Of a DNA stretch of 22,177 nt, positions 14,632 to 22,177 are shown piece by piece. The stretch's first letter is position 1, and each line of letters begins with the position of its first letter. A model generated the notes under the pieces. That model was not told the origin of the DNA. It worked only from the letters and a program-made list of their open reading frames with translations, and did no database searches. Source of the stretch: Candidatus Gastranaerophilales bacterium (lineage in GTDB: Bacteria; Cyanobacteriota; Vampirovibrionia; Gastranaerophilales; Gastranaerophilaceae); assembly GCA_023662705.1 (NCBI GenBank), contig JAMPIM010000032.1, positions 1 through 22,177 of the forward strand, written 5' to 3'. Made by a program: the position numbers and the translations under genes.

Positions 14632-15399
14632 ATGAGAGCCATGGCAACAAATAAGAAAACAATTACGGATTTTAATGCATTAGATAGTGAATTGGAAGTA
14701 GCGTATAAAAAGTATCGTGATATTTATAATGTTTCTAAGGATTTAGATATAATATTCAACATTGCATTAAAAGATAAAGAACGATTTCCATCAATAAATT
14801 TAGGAGGCGGGGATATAACCTATGAACGTTATATTGAAAGGTGGATAAAATCATATTCAGACGCCGAAAATAATGCACCAAGTAAACATGTAGCAAATCC
14901 AAAATCTTCTTGTTCTGACCCTGCTGTAAAAAAGCTGGTTGAAATAGCTACAGGAGTTAGCGAAAGTGAAGCTAACAAACAAGAGCGACATCATAACCTA
15001 TTTATGTCTGCTGAAAATATACAAGGTGATTTATTAGAAGAATATATTGCAATTAATATTCGACAGTTTGGTTGGATTTGGTGTAAAGGAAACATTTTAA
15101 GAGCTGTTGACTTTTGTACAGAAGACGGTTCCGTATATTTACAAGTTAAAAATAAAAGCAATACTGAAAATAGTTCAAGTAGTGCAATCAGAGAAGGTAC
15201 TGAAATTAAGAAATGGTTTAGACTAGGCACCAGTAAAAAAGGCGGTATTTGTTTTCCTGCTTATAAATGGACAAGCTTGAATAACTTTATTAATGCTAAT
15301 AATTCTTCCAAAGACAAATGTAATTTATCTGAAGAAAATTACATTACATTTTTAGGCAAAGTTGCTACTGAAAACAAGCAGATTGTGTCTGACAAGTAG
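14632..15399 (+). CDS. SinI-like type II restriction endonuclease
   Basis: This 255-aa protein should cut double-stranded DNA at the site protected by the neighbouring cytosine methyltransferase. I match it to the SinI family (GGWCC-cutting enzymes) by the block from about residue 119: HHNLFMSAENIQGDLLEEYIA, GWIWCKGNILRAVDFC and LQVKNKSNTENSSSSAIREGT. Candidate metal-binding residues are Glu136/137, Asp160 and Lys173 in LQVK, a PD-(D/E)xK-like set with Gln in the usual Glu position. The length is typical. No strong ribosome site precedes the ATG at 14632; the ATG three codons later is equally possible. The last 35 bases overlap, tail to tail, the end of the methyltransferase gene. GGWCC specificity is inferred from the family only. 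Confidence 0.8.
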   Translation: MRAMATNKKTITDFNALDSELEVAYKKYRDIYNVSKDLDIIFNIALKDKERFPSINLGGGDITYERYIERWIKSYSDAENNAPSKHVANPKSSCSDPAVKKLVEIATGVSESEANKQERHHNLFMSAENIQGDLLEEYIAINIRQFGWIWCKGNILRAVDFCTEDGSVYLQVKNKSNTENSSSSAIREGTEIKKWFRLGTSKKGGICFPAYKWTSLNNFINANNSSKDKCNLSEENYITFLGKVATENKQIVSDK

Positions 15400-16777
15400 A
15401 ATTCTTATTTCTGATTTTTTCGATTCGGTTTCTTATTTCTTTTTCCCATGTGATTTCATCGGTTATTTTGTAACGCGAAAACGGGAAATTAAATATAACA
15501 TATTTATTACCGTTCATATCGTCAAGTATGGCTTTGCCTATAGCTTCACCTAATTTAATAGGAACAGCATTTCCAATTTGTTTATATTGGTCTAAAACAG
15601 AGCCGCATATTTTCCAATCTTGCGGGAATTCTTGAATGCTTGCATATTCTTCAACACTCAACGGCCTATTTTCAACCGGGTGTGCTAAATCTGTTGCGGG
15701 CATTGTCGGATTTGTAACAAGTGTAGGTGAAGGTTTGTTAAATGATAATCTGCGTAAGAATCCTGTTTTACCTCCGCCTAATTGAAGTTTTTTACCCATT
15801 GCTTCAACTTGTATTTCAGGCGGTAAATCTTTCCAATACTGTCCTTCTTTAAGCATACGGTAATATTTTAATCTTTTTTCAGGAAATTCAATATAATGAT
15901 GTTTCACATTCTTTGGTATGCTATTTAGTGCATTAGACAATGTTTTCCATGGTGCAAGACCATAAGCTGGTTCATTAGAATTTGTAGGTTTTAAATATGG
16001 CACTTTATTCTTACCTAATTTTGCAATAATAACCACACGTTCTCTTATTTGCGGTGCCCCAAAATTAGCTGCATTATATAAATTAAAAGAAACGCTATAG
16101 CCAAAACTCCTTAATTTATCAAGAATAATAAGCATTGCACCACCCTTAATCGGCTGTTCAATATCTTGATAAGGATATTCCGCAGACAACAAACCTCGAA
16201 CATTTTCAATTACAACATAGGTAGGCTTAATTTCGCCTACAATGTCCAAATATTTTAAAAATACATTGCCTCTTGAATCATCAAATCCTAATCGGTTTCC
16301 GGCTGTACTGAATGCTTGACAAGGTGGACCTCCAAAAATAACATCAATCTTTCTTCCTTTTGGAACTCCTGCATATTCTAGAATTTCTTTTGCACTATAT
16401 TTTTCTATATCACCAATTAAAGCCATTTCGGGTTCATTTGTTGCAATAGTTAATCTGCATGCTTTGTTAAATTCGCAAGCAAGCATTGCTTTAATTCCTA
16501 CATTTTTCATACCGATATCTAAACCCATTGCGCCAGAAAAGAAACTCAAAGCAACAATATCCGGAATGTCTTTAGCAATTCTTTTATGGTCATCCGGCTC
16601 AATTACAACATTATTATCTTTAATATATTGATTCAAATCATCGGTATTAATAAGCCATTGCGAGCCTATCATTGTTGCTTTTAAATAATCTTCTCTAATC
16701 ATACTTCTTACATATTGTGTTGTAACTTTTAATTTTTTAGCTATATTATTTACAGTCAATAATTTATCACTATCCAT
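15365..16777 (-). CDS. C5-cytosine DNA methyltransferase with N-terminal helix-turn-helix
   Basis: This 470-aa protein methylates cytosine to protect host DNA from the SinI-like nuclease. Residues 6-54 look like an excisionase/MerR-type helix-turn-helix (LTVNNIAKKLKVTTQYVRSM). The catalytic part has motif I FFSGAMG (79-85), motif IV PPCQ (151-154, Cys153 nucleophile), motif VI ENV (191-193), motif VIII QIRERV (243-248), then RPLSVEEYASIQEFP and GNAVP near the end. I chose the ATG at 16777. The longer frame starts with TTG at 16819, which overlaps the -10 box and so cannot be in the transcript. A GAGGG about 15 bases before the ATG is the only ribosome-site candidate. The extra N-terminal domain suggests autoregulation, as in other methyltransferases with such extensions. 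Confidence 0.9.
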   Translation of the reverse strand: MDSDKLLTVNNIAKKLKVTTQYVRSMIREDYLKATMIGSQWLINTDDLNQYIKDNNVVIEPDDHKRIAKDIPDIVALSFFSGAMGLDIGMKNVGIKAMLACEFNKACRLTIATNEPEMALIGDIEKYSAKEILEYAGVPKGRKIDVIFGGPPCQAFSTAGNRLGFDDSRGNVFLKYLDIVGEIKPTYVVIENVRGLLSAEYPYQDIEQPIKGGAMLIILDKLRSFGYSVSFNLYNAANFGAPQIRERVVIIAKLGKNKVPYLKPTNSNEPAYGLAPWKTLSNALNSIPKNVKHHYIEFPEKRLKYYRMLKEGQYWKDLPPEIQVEAMGKKLQLGGGKTGFLRRLSFNKPSPTLVTNPTMPATDLAHPVENRPLSVEEYASIQEFPQDWKICGSVLDQYKQIGNAVPIKLGEAIGKAILDDMNGNKYVIFNFPFSRYKITDEITWEKEIRNRIEKIRNKNSTCQTQSACFQ

Positions 16778-16816
16778 TGGTCTAATTTTAATTCCCTCTC
16801 GAAACTTTTTATAGAC

Positions 16817-16847
16817 CAATTATAATATAAAAGATTTTGTTTGTTAA
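16817..16847 (-). promoter_or_regulatory. Methyltransferase promoter
   Basis: On the minus strand, TTAACA (16842-16847) and TATAAT (16819-16824) are separated by 17 bases, a near-consensus sigma-70 promoter. The -10 lies inside the plus-strand decamer CAATTATAAT (16817-16826), which recurs over the hamA -10. Transcription should begin near 16812, ahead of the ATG at 16777. Confidence 0.7.
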
Positions 16848-16886
16848 TTTGTTAAGTTGTCAAATCTGTAACAAAAGTTTAATAAT

Positions 16887-16915
16887 TTGAATAGCTTTCA
16901 CATTACAATTATAAT
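16887..16915 (+). promoter_or_regulatory. Hachiman operon promoter
   Basis: TTGAAT (16887-16892) and TATAAT (16910-16915) are 17 bases apart, ending 29 bases before the hamA GTG. The decamer CAATTATAAT (16906-16915) is identical to the one over the methyltransferase -10. A further TATAAT at 16921-16926 has no matching -35. Confidence 0.7.
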
Positions 16916-16944
16916 TAACATATAATTCAAGAAAGAGGATACTT

Positions 16945-17850
16945 GTGCGCGAAACTCTTTTGCAACTCATTGAAAATACCATAATTTTTGAATACTCATT
17001 ACCTAATACAGAAAAGGATATTGAGAGTGTTCATTTTTCAACGCAAAACGATGACTGCTATTCTATTTGTGAAAATGAGTCATTAGTCTCAATTATATAT
17101 AATTCGATATTAGAGTATTCTTTTCAAGAATTTAACCTTACAGAGGAATCTTATAAGGCACTATTAATTAAAGCATTAAAAACAAAATTCAAATTTAATG
17201 ATGATGCTTCACAAAGTACAAAATTAAAATTAGGATTTTATGGTGAAGTTTTATTGCATACATTATTGCACAAAATCTATGGTACAAAATGTTTAATCTG
17301 TAGAGGATATTTTTATAACCCGTTAAATAATAGTGAAACAACAGGCTATGATGCATACCATATAATTGAAAATGTTGATGAACAAAAAATGGAGTTATGG
17401 TTTGGTGAAGTAAAATTTTATATTAATCCAGAACAAGCGATACGCAAAATCATGACAAATATTGATAAAGCTTTATCTGACCAGTATTTAGAAACTAATA
17501 TCTTAGCCATGCAAGACTATAAAGATAAAATTATAAATGATAATTCAAAATTAAAAAATATAATTGAAAAATGGGATAAAAATCCAGAAATACAAATTTC
17601 ACAGGAATTAAAGGATAATAATATCTCTCTAGTTTATCCCGTATTTGTTATTTTTGATATGAATAATAAAACTTATGATGAATGTATAAAAAATGCCGTT
17701 AAATATATCAAAGACAATTATCAAGAATTCTCCACAAATTTAACAATAAATTATAAATTATTTTTTATATTTATGCCGATTCAAAATGTAAAGGAAGTCA
17801 AGAAAGAAGTGCTTAAATGGATAGAAGAAAAGAAACCTGTTCTATTATAA
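16945..17850 (+). CDS. hamA: Hachiman protein HamA (DUF1837 nuclease)
   Basis: HamA (301 aa) is the nuclease effector of Hachiman anti-phage defence. It is held inactive by HamB and degrades DNA when the helicase senses damaged or foreign DNA. The DUF1837 pattern is visible: GFYGE (97-101), GYDAYH (134-139) and LWFGEVKFY (151-159). Glu101, Asp136, Glu155 and Lys157 form a PD-(D/E)xK-like site, all present. The start is GTG with AGAGGA seven bases upstream, downstream of a good promoter. The hamB frame starts inside its last 34 bases, so the two are coupled. Length and order are typical of the family. I am confident of the pair because the Ski2-like helicase is next to it. Confidence 0.88.
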   Translation: MRETLLQLIENTIIFEYSLPNTEKDIESVHFSTQNDDCYSICENESLVSIIYNSILEYSFQEFNLTEESYKALLIKALKTKFKFNDDASQSTKLKLGFYGEVLLHTLLHKIYGTKCLICRGYFYNPLNNSETTGYDAYHIIENVDEQKMELWFGEVKFYINPEQAIRKIMTNIDKALSDQYLETNILAMQDYKDKIINDNSKLKNIIEKWDKNPEIQISQELKDNNISLVYPVFVIFDMNNKTYDECIKNAVKYIKDNYQEFSTNLTINYKLFFIFMPIQNVKEVKKEVLKWIEEKKPVLL

Positions 17851-20105
17851 AATCTATTAATGCTTATAAAAATAATCAACTAGCAAATTATGAATTGATA
17901 AAACAAATTTGTAACTATTTTGATTTAATAAAAAATGAAAAATTAACACAAGCTGATTTAAAATTTTTAAAATATATATCTAATATTAGTGGGATTCCTC
18001 ATTATTATGATTTATTATATTCAGGGTTTAATAGAAATATTGATATAGAAGATTATAGTTTAAAAACATTTGCTGCTGAATTATATGAAACTTCTTTATA
18101 CTTGCCAAATATGAATAAAACTCACCAATACCAAAAGGAAATTTTAGATAAATTTGATACAAACAAAATAAATAGATTTTTCCTTTCTGCAAGTACATCT
18201 TTTGGAAAAACCCATTTAGTATACGATATTCTTTTAAAAATGAAATATAAAAATATAGCTCTAATTTTTCCAACAATTGCATTATTGGCAGAAAATTTAG
18301 AAAAAATTCTTTCTAATGAAAATTATGTTGAGTTGAAAAATAACTATAAAATTCATACATTAAGTGAAACAAAAGAGATTGGAGAATATAATATTTTTAT
18401 ATATACCCCTGAAAGATTTTTATCTTTCACCGATAAACAAAATATTAAGTTTGATTTTATATTTGTTGATGAAATTTATAAAATTGATAACGAATTCATT
18501 TTAGATGAAAAGGCTCAAGAAAATGAAAGAGACACGGCCTATAGAGTTGCAACATATCAATTGTTAAAAAATACTAAAGATATATTGTTAGCAGGGCCCT
18601 ACATTAAAATTCCTACAAATCAAGAAAGTTCTTTTAGACAATTTATTTGTGAGAATCAAATAGAAATTCTAGATTATAATAATTTTGAAATAGTTGATAA
18701 AACTTATACTAATATTAAATTAGCTAATAACTGTACAATAGACAGCACAATAAATGTCAATTTTCAAAATCATAAACGAAAAAAGAGCAGATTAAATGAG
18801 TTAACTAGAACAATCGTGAATGCTAAAGAAAATTGTATTATCTATTGTTCAAATAGAGATGCTACCGAAAAAGACGCAAAAAGCTTATTAGATTCTGGTT
18901 ATTTTATTAATCATTCTTATAAGAAATATAATAAGTTTATTGAACATTTAGAAAATAATTTTAATAAAGAATGGATTGTAATAAAAGCATTAAAACAAGG
19001 AATAGGCATTCATCACGGCCTAATTCCTAAATATATTCAAAAAGAAATTATAAATTTATTTAATGATGAATTGATAAATATTTTAATTTCTACAACAACA
19101 ATTACAGAAGGCGTAAACACTTGTGCAAAGAATTTAATAGTTACAAACGATACTAAGGGTGGAAAGGCCTTAAAAAAATTTGACGCACAAAATATTTCAG
19201 GTAGAGCGGGACGTTTTCTAAAACACTACAAAGGACGTGTAATAATTCTAAAAAATAAGTTCATGGATATATTAGAGGGTAAGGGTTCTGAAATTAAATA
19301 TAAAAATTACGAAAAAAATATTAATAAAAGCGAAGTAGATATTTTCTTTACTCCTAAAGATTATTTAACAACGCAAGATAAGGTATCAAAACTATCTATC
19401 ATAAAAGAACAGAGAAAAAGAGGACTCCCTAATAGTTTATTTAAACAATATAAAACAGTTAGCCGAAAAGATAAAATTCTAGTGTATGACAATATTTTAA
19501 ATTTATCAAATGATGACAAAGTAAAAGTTTGGAATGCAGTAAATAGAATTCACACCCAATTTAATTTATCTTGGTCTGGCTTTGAAGTTATATTTGAGAA
19601 AGTTTTAAAACAGATTATTACAAATAAAAATTTATTAGGAATGATTAACCATAAAACTGCAAATAATTATTCTATAGTTATAGTCAAATTAAACAGTTAT
19701 ATAAATGGAGGGTTTAATTCTCTTGTAAAATATGAGATTGATAATAAGCATTCTTCATATGATTTAGCAATAAGGCATTCTGCTGATTTTGTATATAATA
19801 CTTTAAAATATCATGTAGTAAAATACTTAGGCGTATTTGATTTAATATACAAATATATTAATTCTAAGGTTGATAATTGTTCAATGGAAGAAATTCCAGG
19901 AATAGATAGATTATTATCAAAATTAGAATATAATGCTTTTAGCGAAAAAGGACGATTGGCAAGTGATTATGGTGTATCTAAAAATTTATTAGATTATTAT
20001 GAACAAGAAGAAAATAATATCGCAAAAGCAAATGAAATAAAAAATTTATTTGATGAATATGAATTAAATTTATATAATAAAGTTGAGAACATAATACAAA
20101 CGTAA
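17817..20105 (+). CDS. hamB: Hachiman protein HamB (Ski2-like helicase)
   Basis: HamB (762 aa) is the ATP-dependent DNA helicase of Hachiman; it partners HamA and triggers its nuclease. Superfamily 2 motifs are in order: STSFGKT (126-132), TPERF (197-201), the DEAD-box variant DEIY (218-221), GIGIHHGLIP (395-404), TTTITEGVN (426-434) and QNISGRAGRF (458-467). The last three are typical of Ski2/Hel308-like enzymes. About 290 residues follow, without a recognised domain. The ATG at 17817 is inside the end of hamA in another frame and has a weak ribosome site, consistent with coupled translation. The next Met is far inside. No terminator is seen after the gene. It looks intact. Confidence 0.9.
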   Translation: MDRRKETCSIIKSINAYKNNQLANYELIKQICNYFDLIKNEKLTQADLKFLKYISNISGIPHYYDLLYSGFNRNIDIEDYSLKTFAAELYETSLYLPNMNKTHQYQKEILDKFDTNKINRFFLSASTSFGKTHLVYDILLKMKYKNIALIFPTIALLAENLEKILSNENYVELKNNYKIHTLSETKEIGEYNIFIYTPERFLSFTDKQNIKFDFIFVDEIYKIDNEFILDEKAQENERDTAYRVATYQLLKNTKDILLAGPYIKIPTNQESSFRQFICENQIEILDYNNFEIVDKTYTNIKLANNCTIDSTINVNFQNHKRKKSRLNELTRTIVNAKENCIIYCSNRDATEKDAKSLLDSGYFINHSYKKYNKFIEHLENNFNKEWIVIKALKQGIGIHHGLIPKYIQKEIINLFNDELINILISTTTITEGVNTCAKNLIVTNDTKGGKALKKFDAQNISGRAGRFLKHYKGRVIILKNKFMDILEGKGSEIKYKNYEKNINKSEVDIFFTPKDYLTTQDKVSKLSIIKEQRKRGLPNSLFKQYKTVSRKDKILVYDNILNLSNDDKVKVWNAVNRIHTQFNLSWSGFEVIFEKVLKQIITNKNLLGMINHKTANNYSIVIVKLNSYINGGFNSLVKYEIDNKHSSYDLAIRHSADFVYNTLKYHVVKYLGVFDLIYKYINSKVDNCSMEEIPGIDRLLSKLEYNAFSEKGRLASDYGVSKNLLDYYEQEENNIAKANEIKNLFDEYELNLYNKVENIIQT

Positions 20106-20199
20106 CATAATTTACTCTAACTTTCGCAACAATTTTCTTATCTCTGCTTAAATAAAATTTCTTCCATGCCATAATGATTTCAAAAAGGGAATGGTGGAT

Positions 20200-20397
20200 A
20201 TGGAACAGGAAGAAAAATTAAATGAAGCGGGACACCTATTATTAGAGATTAAGTGTCTTGCAAGATTAGGTGCATTGGCATCCGAATCTTGTATAAGTGA
20301 TAAAGAATTGCAGCTGCAAGATAATTTAGAATATTATTTTATTCTTAGACAAATAACAAATCTTGTAGTTAGAATAGAAAATTTGATTCAAGATTAA
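20200..20397 (+). CDS. Small helical protein, first of a tandem paralogous pair
   Basis: This 65-aa acidic protein is not recognised. Its core, ARLGALASESCISDKELQLQ followed by YYFILRQI, is clearly shared with the gene at 20515 (KLGALASDSGIIDEDLQLD, YYILFRTL), so the two arose by duplication. I start it at the ATG at 20200, which has AAGGGA nine bases upstream; the ATG at 20191 is only one base from that site. It is predicted to be mostly alpha-helical and cytoplasmic. It lies about 95 bases after hamB and before the second integrase. Small genes upstream of integrases are often excisionases or mobile-element accessories, but no helix-turn-helix is visible here. Confidence 0.6.
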   Translation: MEQEEKLNEAGHLLLEIKCLARLGALASESCISDKELQLQDNLEYYFILRQITNLVVRIENLIQD

Positions 20398-20514
20398 CTT
20401 CTAAGATTTACTATTCGCATAAATTAACTTGGTGCACAAATTCTTTGAGACACCGTACAATGAAATCATAAAGTAACTAGATATACGCATATAAATACAA
20501 AGGAGTTAATTTTA

Positions 20515-20769
20515 ATGTGCAATAAAAAATCGCTAAAACTATTAAAACAAAGAATTTCGGATGCAAGAATGATTCTATACGATTTACAAGTGTTCATTAA
20601 GTTAGGTGCCCTCGCAAGTGATTCCGGAATTATTGATGAAGATTTGCAACTCGATAAAGGCAATGACGATTATTACATACTTTTTAGAACATTGAACAAA
20701 AAACTAACAAAGGTTTTAAAACAAAAGCAGAAGCCGAAAGAGCACAAACACAGCTTATTGAAGAATTAA
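20515..20769 (+). CDS. Small helical protein, second of the pair, fused to integrase DNA at its 3' end
   Basis: This 84-aa protein is paralogous to the gene at 20200 over residues about 10-62. The ATG has AAGGAG nine bases upstream, a good site. After residue about 62 its sequence (KVLKQKQKPKEHKHSLLKN) is simply the shifted frame of an integrase N-terminus: the DNA from about 20700 reads KGFKTKAEAERAQTQL in the integrase frame. The gene's original end was evidently lost where it joined the truncated integrase, and it now ends in a basic extension of accidental origin. Whether the protein still works is unknown. Confidence 0.55.
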   Translation: MCNKKSLKLLKQRISDARMILYDLQVFIKLGALASDSGIIDEDLQLDKGNDDYYILFRTLNKKLTKVLKQKQKPKEHKHSLLKN

Positions 20770-21737
20770 ACAAAGGGATATGCCCTGCCGATTCTAAAAC
20801 TTCTTTCAAAGAAGCAGGCGAAATGTTTATGAGGCTTCATGTAAGTGTTCATTGCAAACCTTCTACAGAAGAAGGCTACAAAGGTTATTTAAAAAATCAT
20901 ATTTACCCGTTTTTTGGTTAAATGAAATTAACGGAAATTACACCTCTTATGGTGAAAGAATTTGTAAAACAAATGGTTGATACAGGCAGAACACATTCAA
21001 CAGTTAATAAGTACACAAAATTAATCAGTGAAATTTACACATTTATGATTGATAGTAATGTTATTACAAGAAATCCTGCTCGTAAACAAACATTAAAAGA
21101 AACAAAAAACGATAAAATAAGGGCTCTTTCATCTATCGAAGTGAAAGCCTTACTTTCAAAAACAAAGACGGTTTATCCTGATTTTTACCCTTTGTTATTC
21201 ACAGCCTTATTTACTGGCATGAGACAGGGCGAATTGTTAGCTCTTACGTGGGATTCAATAAACTGGGTTACAAAGAAAATTACTATTGATAAAAATTATA
21301 CTCATGGTCGTGTTGGGACGCCAAAAACAGGCAAGACAAGAAAAATTGATATGTCTCAAGAGCTTGTACAGATTTTGAGGGAATGGAAAATGGCTTGTCC
21401 GCCAAACACAAACAATCTTGTTTTTCCTAATAATGACGGGAATTATCAGGACGCCAATAATATGATTAAAAGGAGATTTAAGCCGTCACTTGAAAGAGCA
21501 GGAATTGATACAATAAGATTCCACGATTTAAGACATACTTATGCCAGTTTGCTGCTTGCTAATGGCGCCCCAATGAAATATGTTCAACACCAGCTCGGAC
21601 ATAGCTCAATTAAAATGACAATGGATTTATATACCCACTTATTACCGGAAGTAACGGAACAATGCGTTAATCTTCTTGATTGTCTTGTAAAAACTTCTCA
21701 ACCTGTTGAAGAAGTTGTAAAGAAATTTGGAACATAG
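20688..21737 (+). pseudogene. Tyrosine integrase split by an in-frame stop and lacking its 5' end
   Basis: One continuous reading frame from 20688 encodes an integrase: arm-binding start KGFKTKAEAERAQ, core-binding TSFKEAGEMFM and YLKNHIYPFFG, then a TAA at 20919-20921. It resumes without shift at ATG 20922 (MKLTEITPLMVKEF). The downstream 271-aa part keeps all catalytic residues: Arg101 in GMRQGE, His201 and Arg204 in HDLRHTYAS, His227 in LGHSS and the nucleophile Tyr237 in DLYTHL. The first codons are missing; the frame begins just after a TAG at 20685 at the junction with the small gene. No ribosome site precedes ATG 20922. Reinitiation could give a catalytic fragment without the arm-binding domain, but integration would normally fail. 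It is recent, as only one stop interrupts the body. Confidence 0.85.
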
Positions 21738-21765
21738 AGCTTTATAAATTTTTAAATAATTATTT

Positions 21766-21794
21766 ACCTGTTGATTAGTTCAACAGGTTTTTTA
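21766..21794 (+). terminator. Rho-independent terminator after the integrase
   Basis: ACCTGTTGA (21766-21774) and TCAACAGGT (21780-21788) form a perfect 9-bp stem with a five-base loop, followed by a run of six T. It begins 28 bases after the integrase stop and has the right orientation. Confidence 0.9.
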
Positions 21795-22122
21795 TTATTA
21801 ATTGTTTTCCACATCATTTCTTTATACGTTGAACTTAATTTGGGATAGCTGCGGCGCCCATTATCGCAAGTTTTATATTCTTAGAGTATAAAACTAAGCA
21901 ATAACTTTTTACAATCCTTAAAACATGACGTATAAAAAGGAATCAAGCCGCAAAAATTTGTCTTGAATTTGCTCCACGCTCACTGAGTTTCGCATTTATG
22001 CCATTCGGCATAGTATGCTCAATCTGTTCGCTATCCGGACTAGTCGGACTTTGTCCCCGTCGTCCGTCCGCAAATTCGCTTTGCAACTTTTTTGCGACTT
22101 TGAACAAAATAGGCACAAAAAA
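21795..22122. other. Intergenic stretch, GC-richer in its right half, with a 57-codon minus-strand frame
   Basis: 21795-21940 shows no gene. From about 21943 to 22116 the base composition rises and a minus-strand frame runs from GTG 22116 to TGA 21945, containing KVAKKLQSEF, GQSPTSPDSEQIEHT and LSERGANSRQIFAA. It has no clear ribosome site, begins directly behind the tRNA-Arg, and even stays open into the tRNA. It could be a small tRNA-linked gene, a decayed gene end or a conserved non-coding element. A short hairpin, TATGCC/GGCATA with loop ATTC, lies near 21997-22012. Confidence 0.35.
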
Positions 22123-22177
22123 TACGCCTGCCGCGATTCGAACGCGGGACCCTCTGCTTAGAAGGCAGATGCTCTAT
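22123..22177 (-). tRNA. tRNA-Arg(UCU), 5' part cut off by the window end
   Basis: On the minus strand the visible part runs from the D loop to the 3' end: ATA, GAGC, the anticodon stem TCTGC paired with GCAGA around loop CTTCTAA (anticodon TCT), GGGTC variable loop, T arm CCGCG-TTCGAAT-CGCGG, acceptor strand CAGGCGT and discriminator A at 22123. All visible stems pair perfectly, so it is probably functional. About 20 bases of the 5' end lie outside. A T run follows directly. Its position behind the second integrase suggests an attachment site. Confidence 0.92.

Noticed and set aside
16777..16819. TTG start at 16819 for the methyltransferase
   Set aside because: It coincides with the TATAAT box and would not be transcribed; the ATG at 16777 keeps the full helix-turn-helix domain.
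18028..18282. Antisense frames in hamB and at its end (also 19978-20172)
   Set aside because: They lie opposite the helicase or its AT-rich downstream region and lack ribosome sites and motifs.
20399..20406. CTTCTAAG, identical to the tRNA-Arg anticodon-loop core, after the first small gene
   Set aside because: An 8-mer is expected by chance in 22 kb of AT-rich DNA and there is no surrounding tRNA structure.
1..22177. CRISPR array or insertion sequence
   Set aside because: No regularly spaced repeats, transposase or terminal inverted repeats were found on reading both strands; the only mobile genes are the two tyrosine integrases.

Overview
The window is AT-rich bacterial DNA (roughly 30% GC by eye) with clear Shine-Dalgarno sites and standard stop codons. 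It looks like an accessory region of a low-GC bacterium: three anti-phage systems packed between broken tyrosine integrases and tRNA-Arg sequences, i.e. a defence island. The species cannot be fixed from the sequence. A gut-type host such as Clostridia or Gastranaerophilales is a guess.

Left block (1-11.6 kb). A Fic-family enzyme (20-1144, minus) has its own promoter, overlapped by an 11-bp-arm palindrome. To its right is a minus-strand operon running from 11102 leftward. It encodes a SNF2 helicase with a degenerate phospholipase-D-like N-terminus, a DUF4391 protein, a type III Mod (N6-adenine methyltransferase), a type III Res (translocase/nuclease), a 91-aa small protein, a two-helix membrane peptide and a secreted peptide with 21-residue YD-like repeats. 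A divergent XRE regulator (11262-11588) shares its upstream region. The two start regions are linked by a 10-bp inverted repeat, each arm carrying a -10-like hexamer.

Middle block (11.6-14.4 kb). This is mobile-element debris: an HNH-like small protein behind a consensus -35 promoter, a truncated regulator fragment, a tyrosine integrase broken by several lesions (about 12606-13510), a small membrane protein, a terminator, and the 3' half of a tRNA-Arg(UCU) that stops exactly at the anticodon loop (13980-14021). The last is the expected scar of site-specific integration. Just beyond it are three copies of a 13-16 bp direct repeat, possibly integrase arm sites.

Right block (14.4-22.2 kb). A small zinc-ribbon protein is followed by a SinI-like type II restriction endonuclease (plus) and its C5-cytosine methyltransferase (minus), whose 3' ends overlap. 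Divergent from the methyltransferase is a Hachiman pair, hamA (DUF1837 nuclease) and hamB (Ski2-like helicase), with overlapping reading frames. Two tandem paralogous small genes follow, then a second tyrosine integrase split by one in-frame stop, a strong terminator, a GC-richer stretch, and a tRNA-Arg(UCU) cut off by the window end.

In function, the adenine and cytosine R-M systems act on unmodified DNA, and Hachiman adds a helicase-nuclease layer. The methyltransferase carries an N-terminal DNA-binding domain, and the same decamer lies over its own -10 and that of hamA. Shared control of restriction and Hachiman is therefore plausible but unproven.
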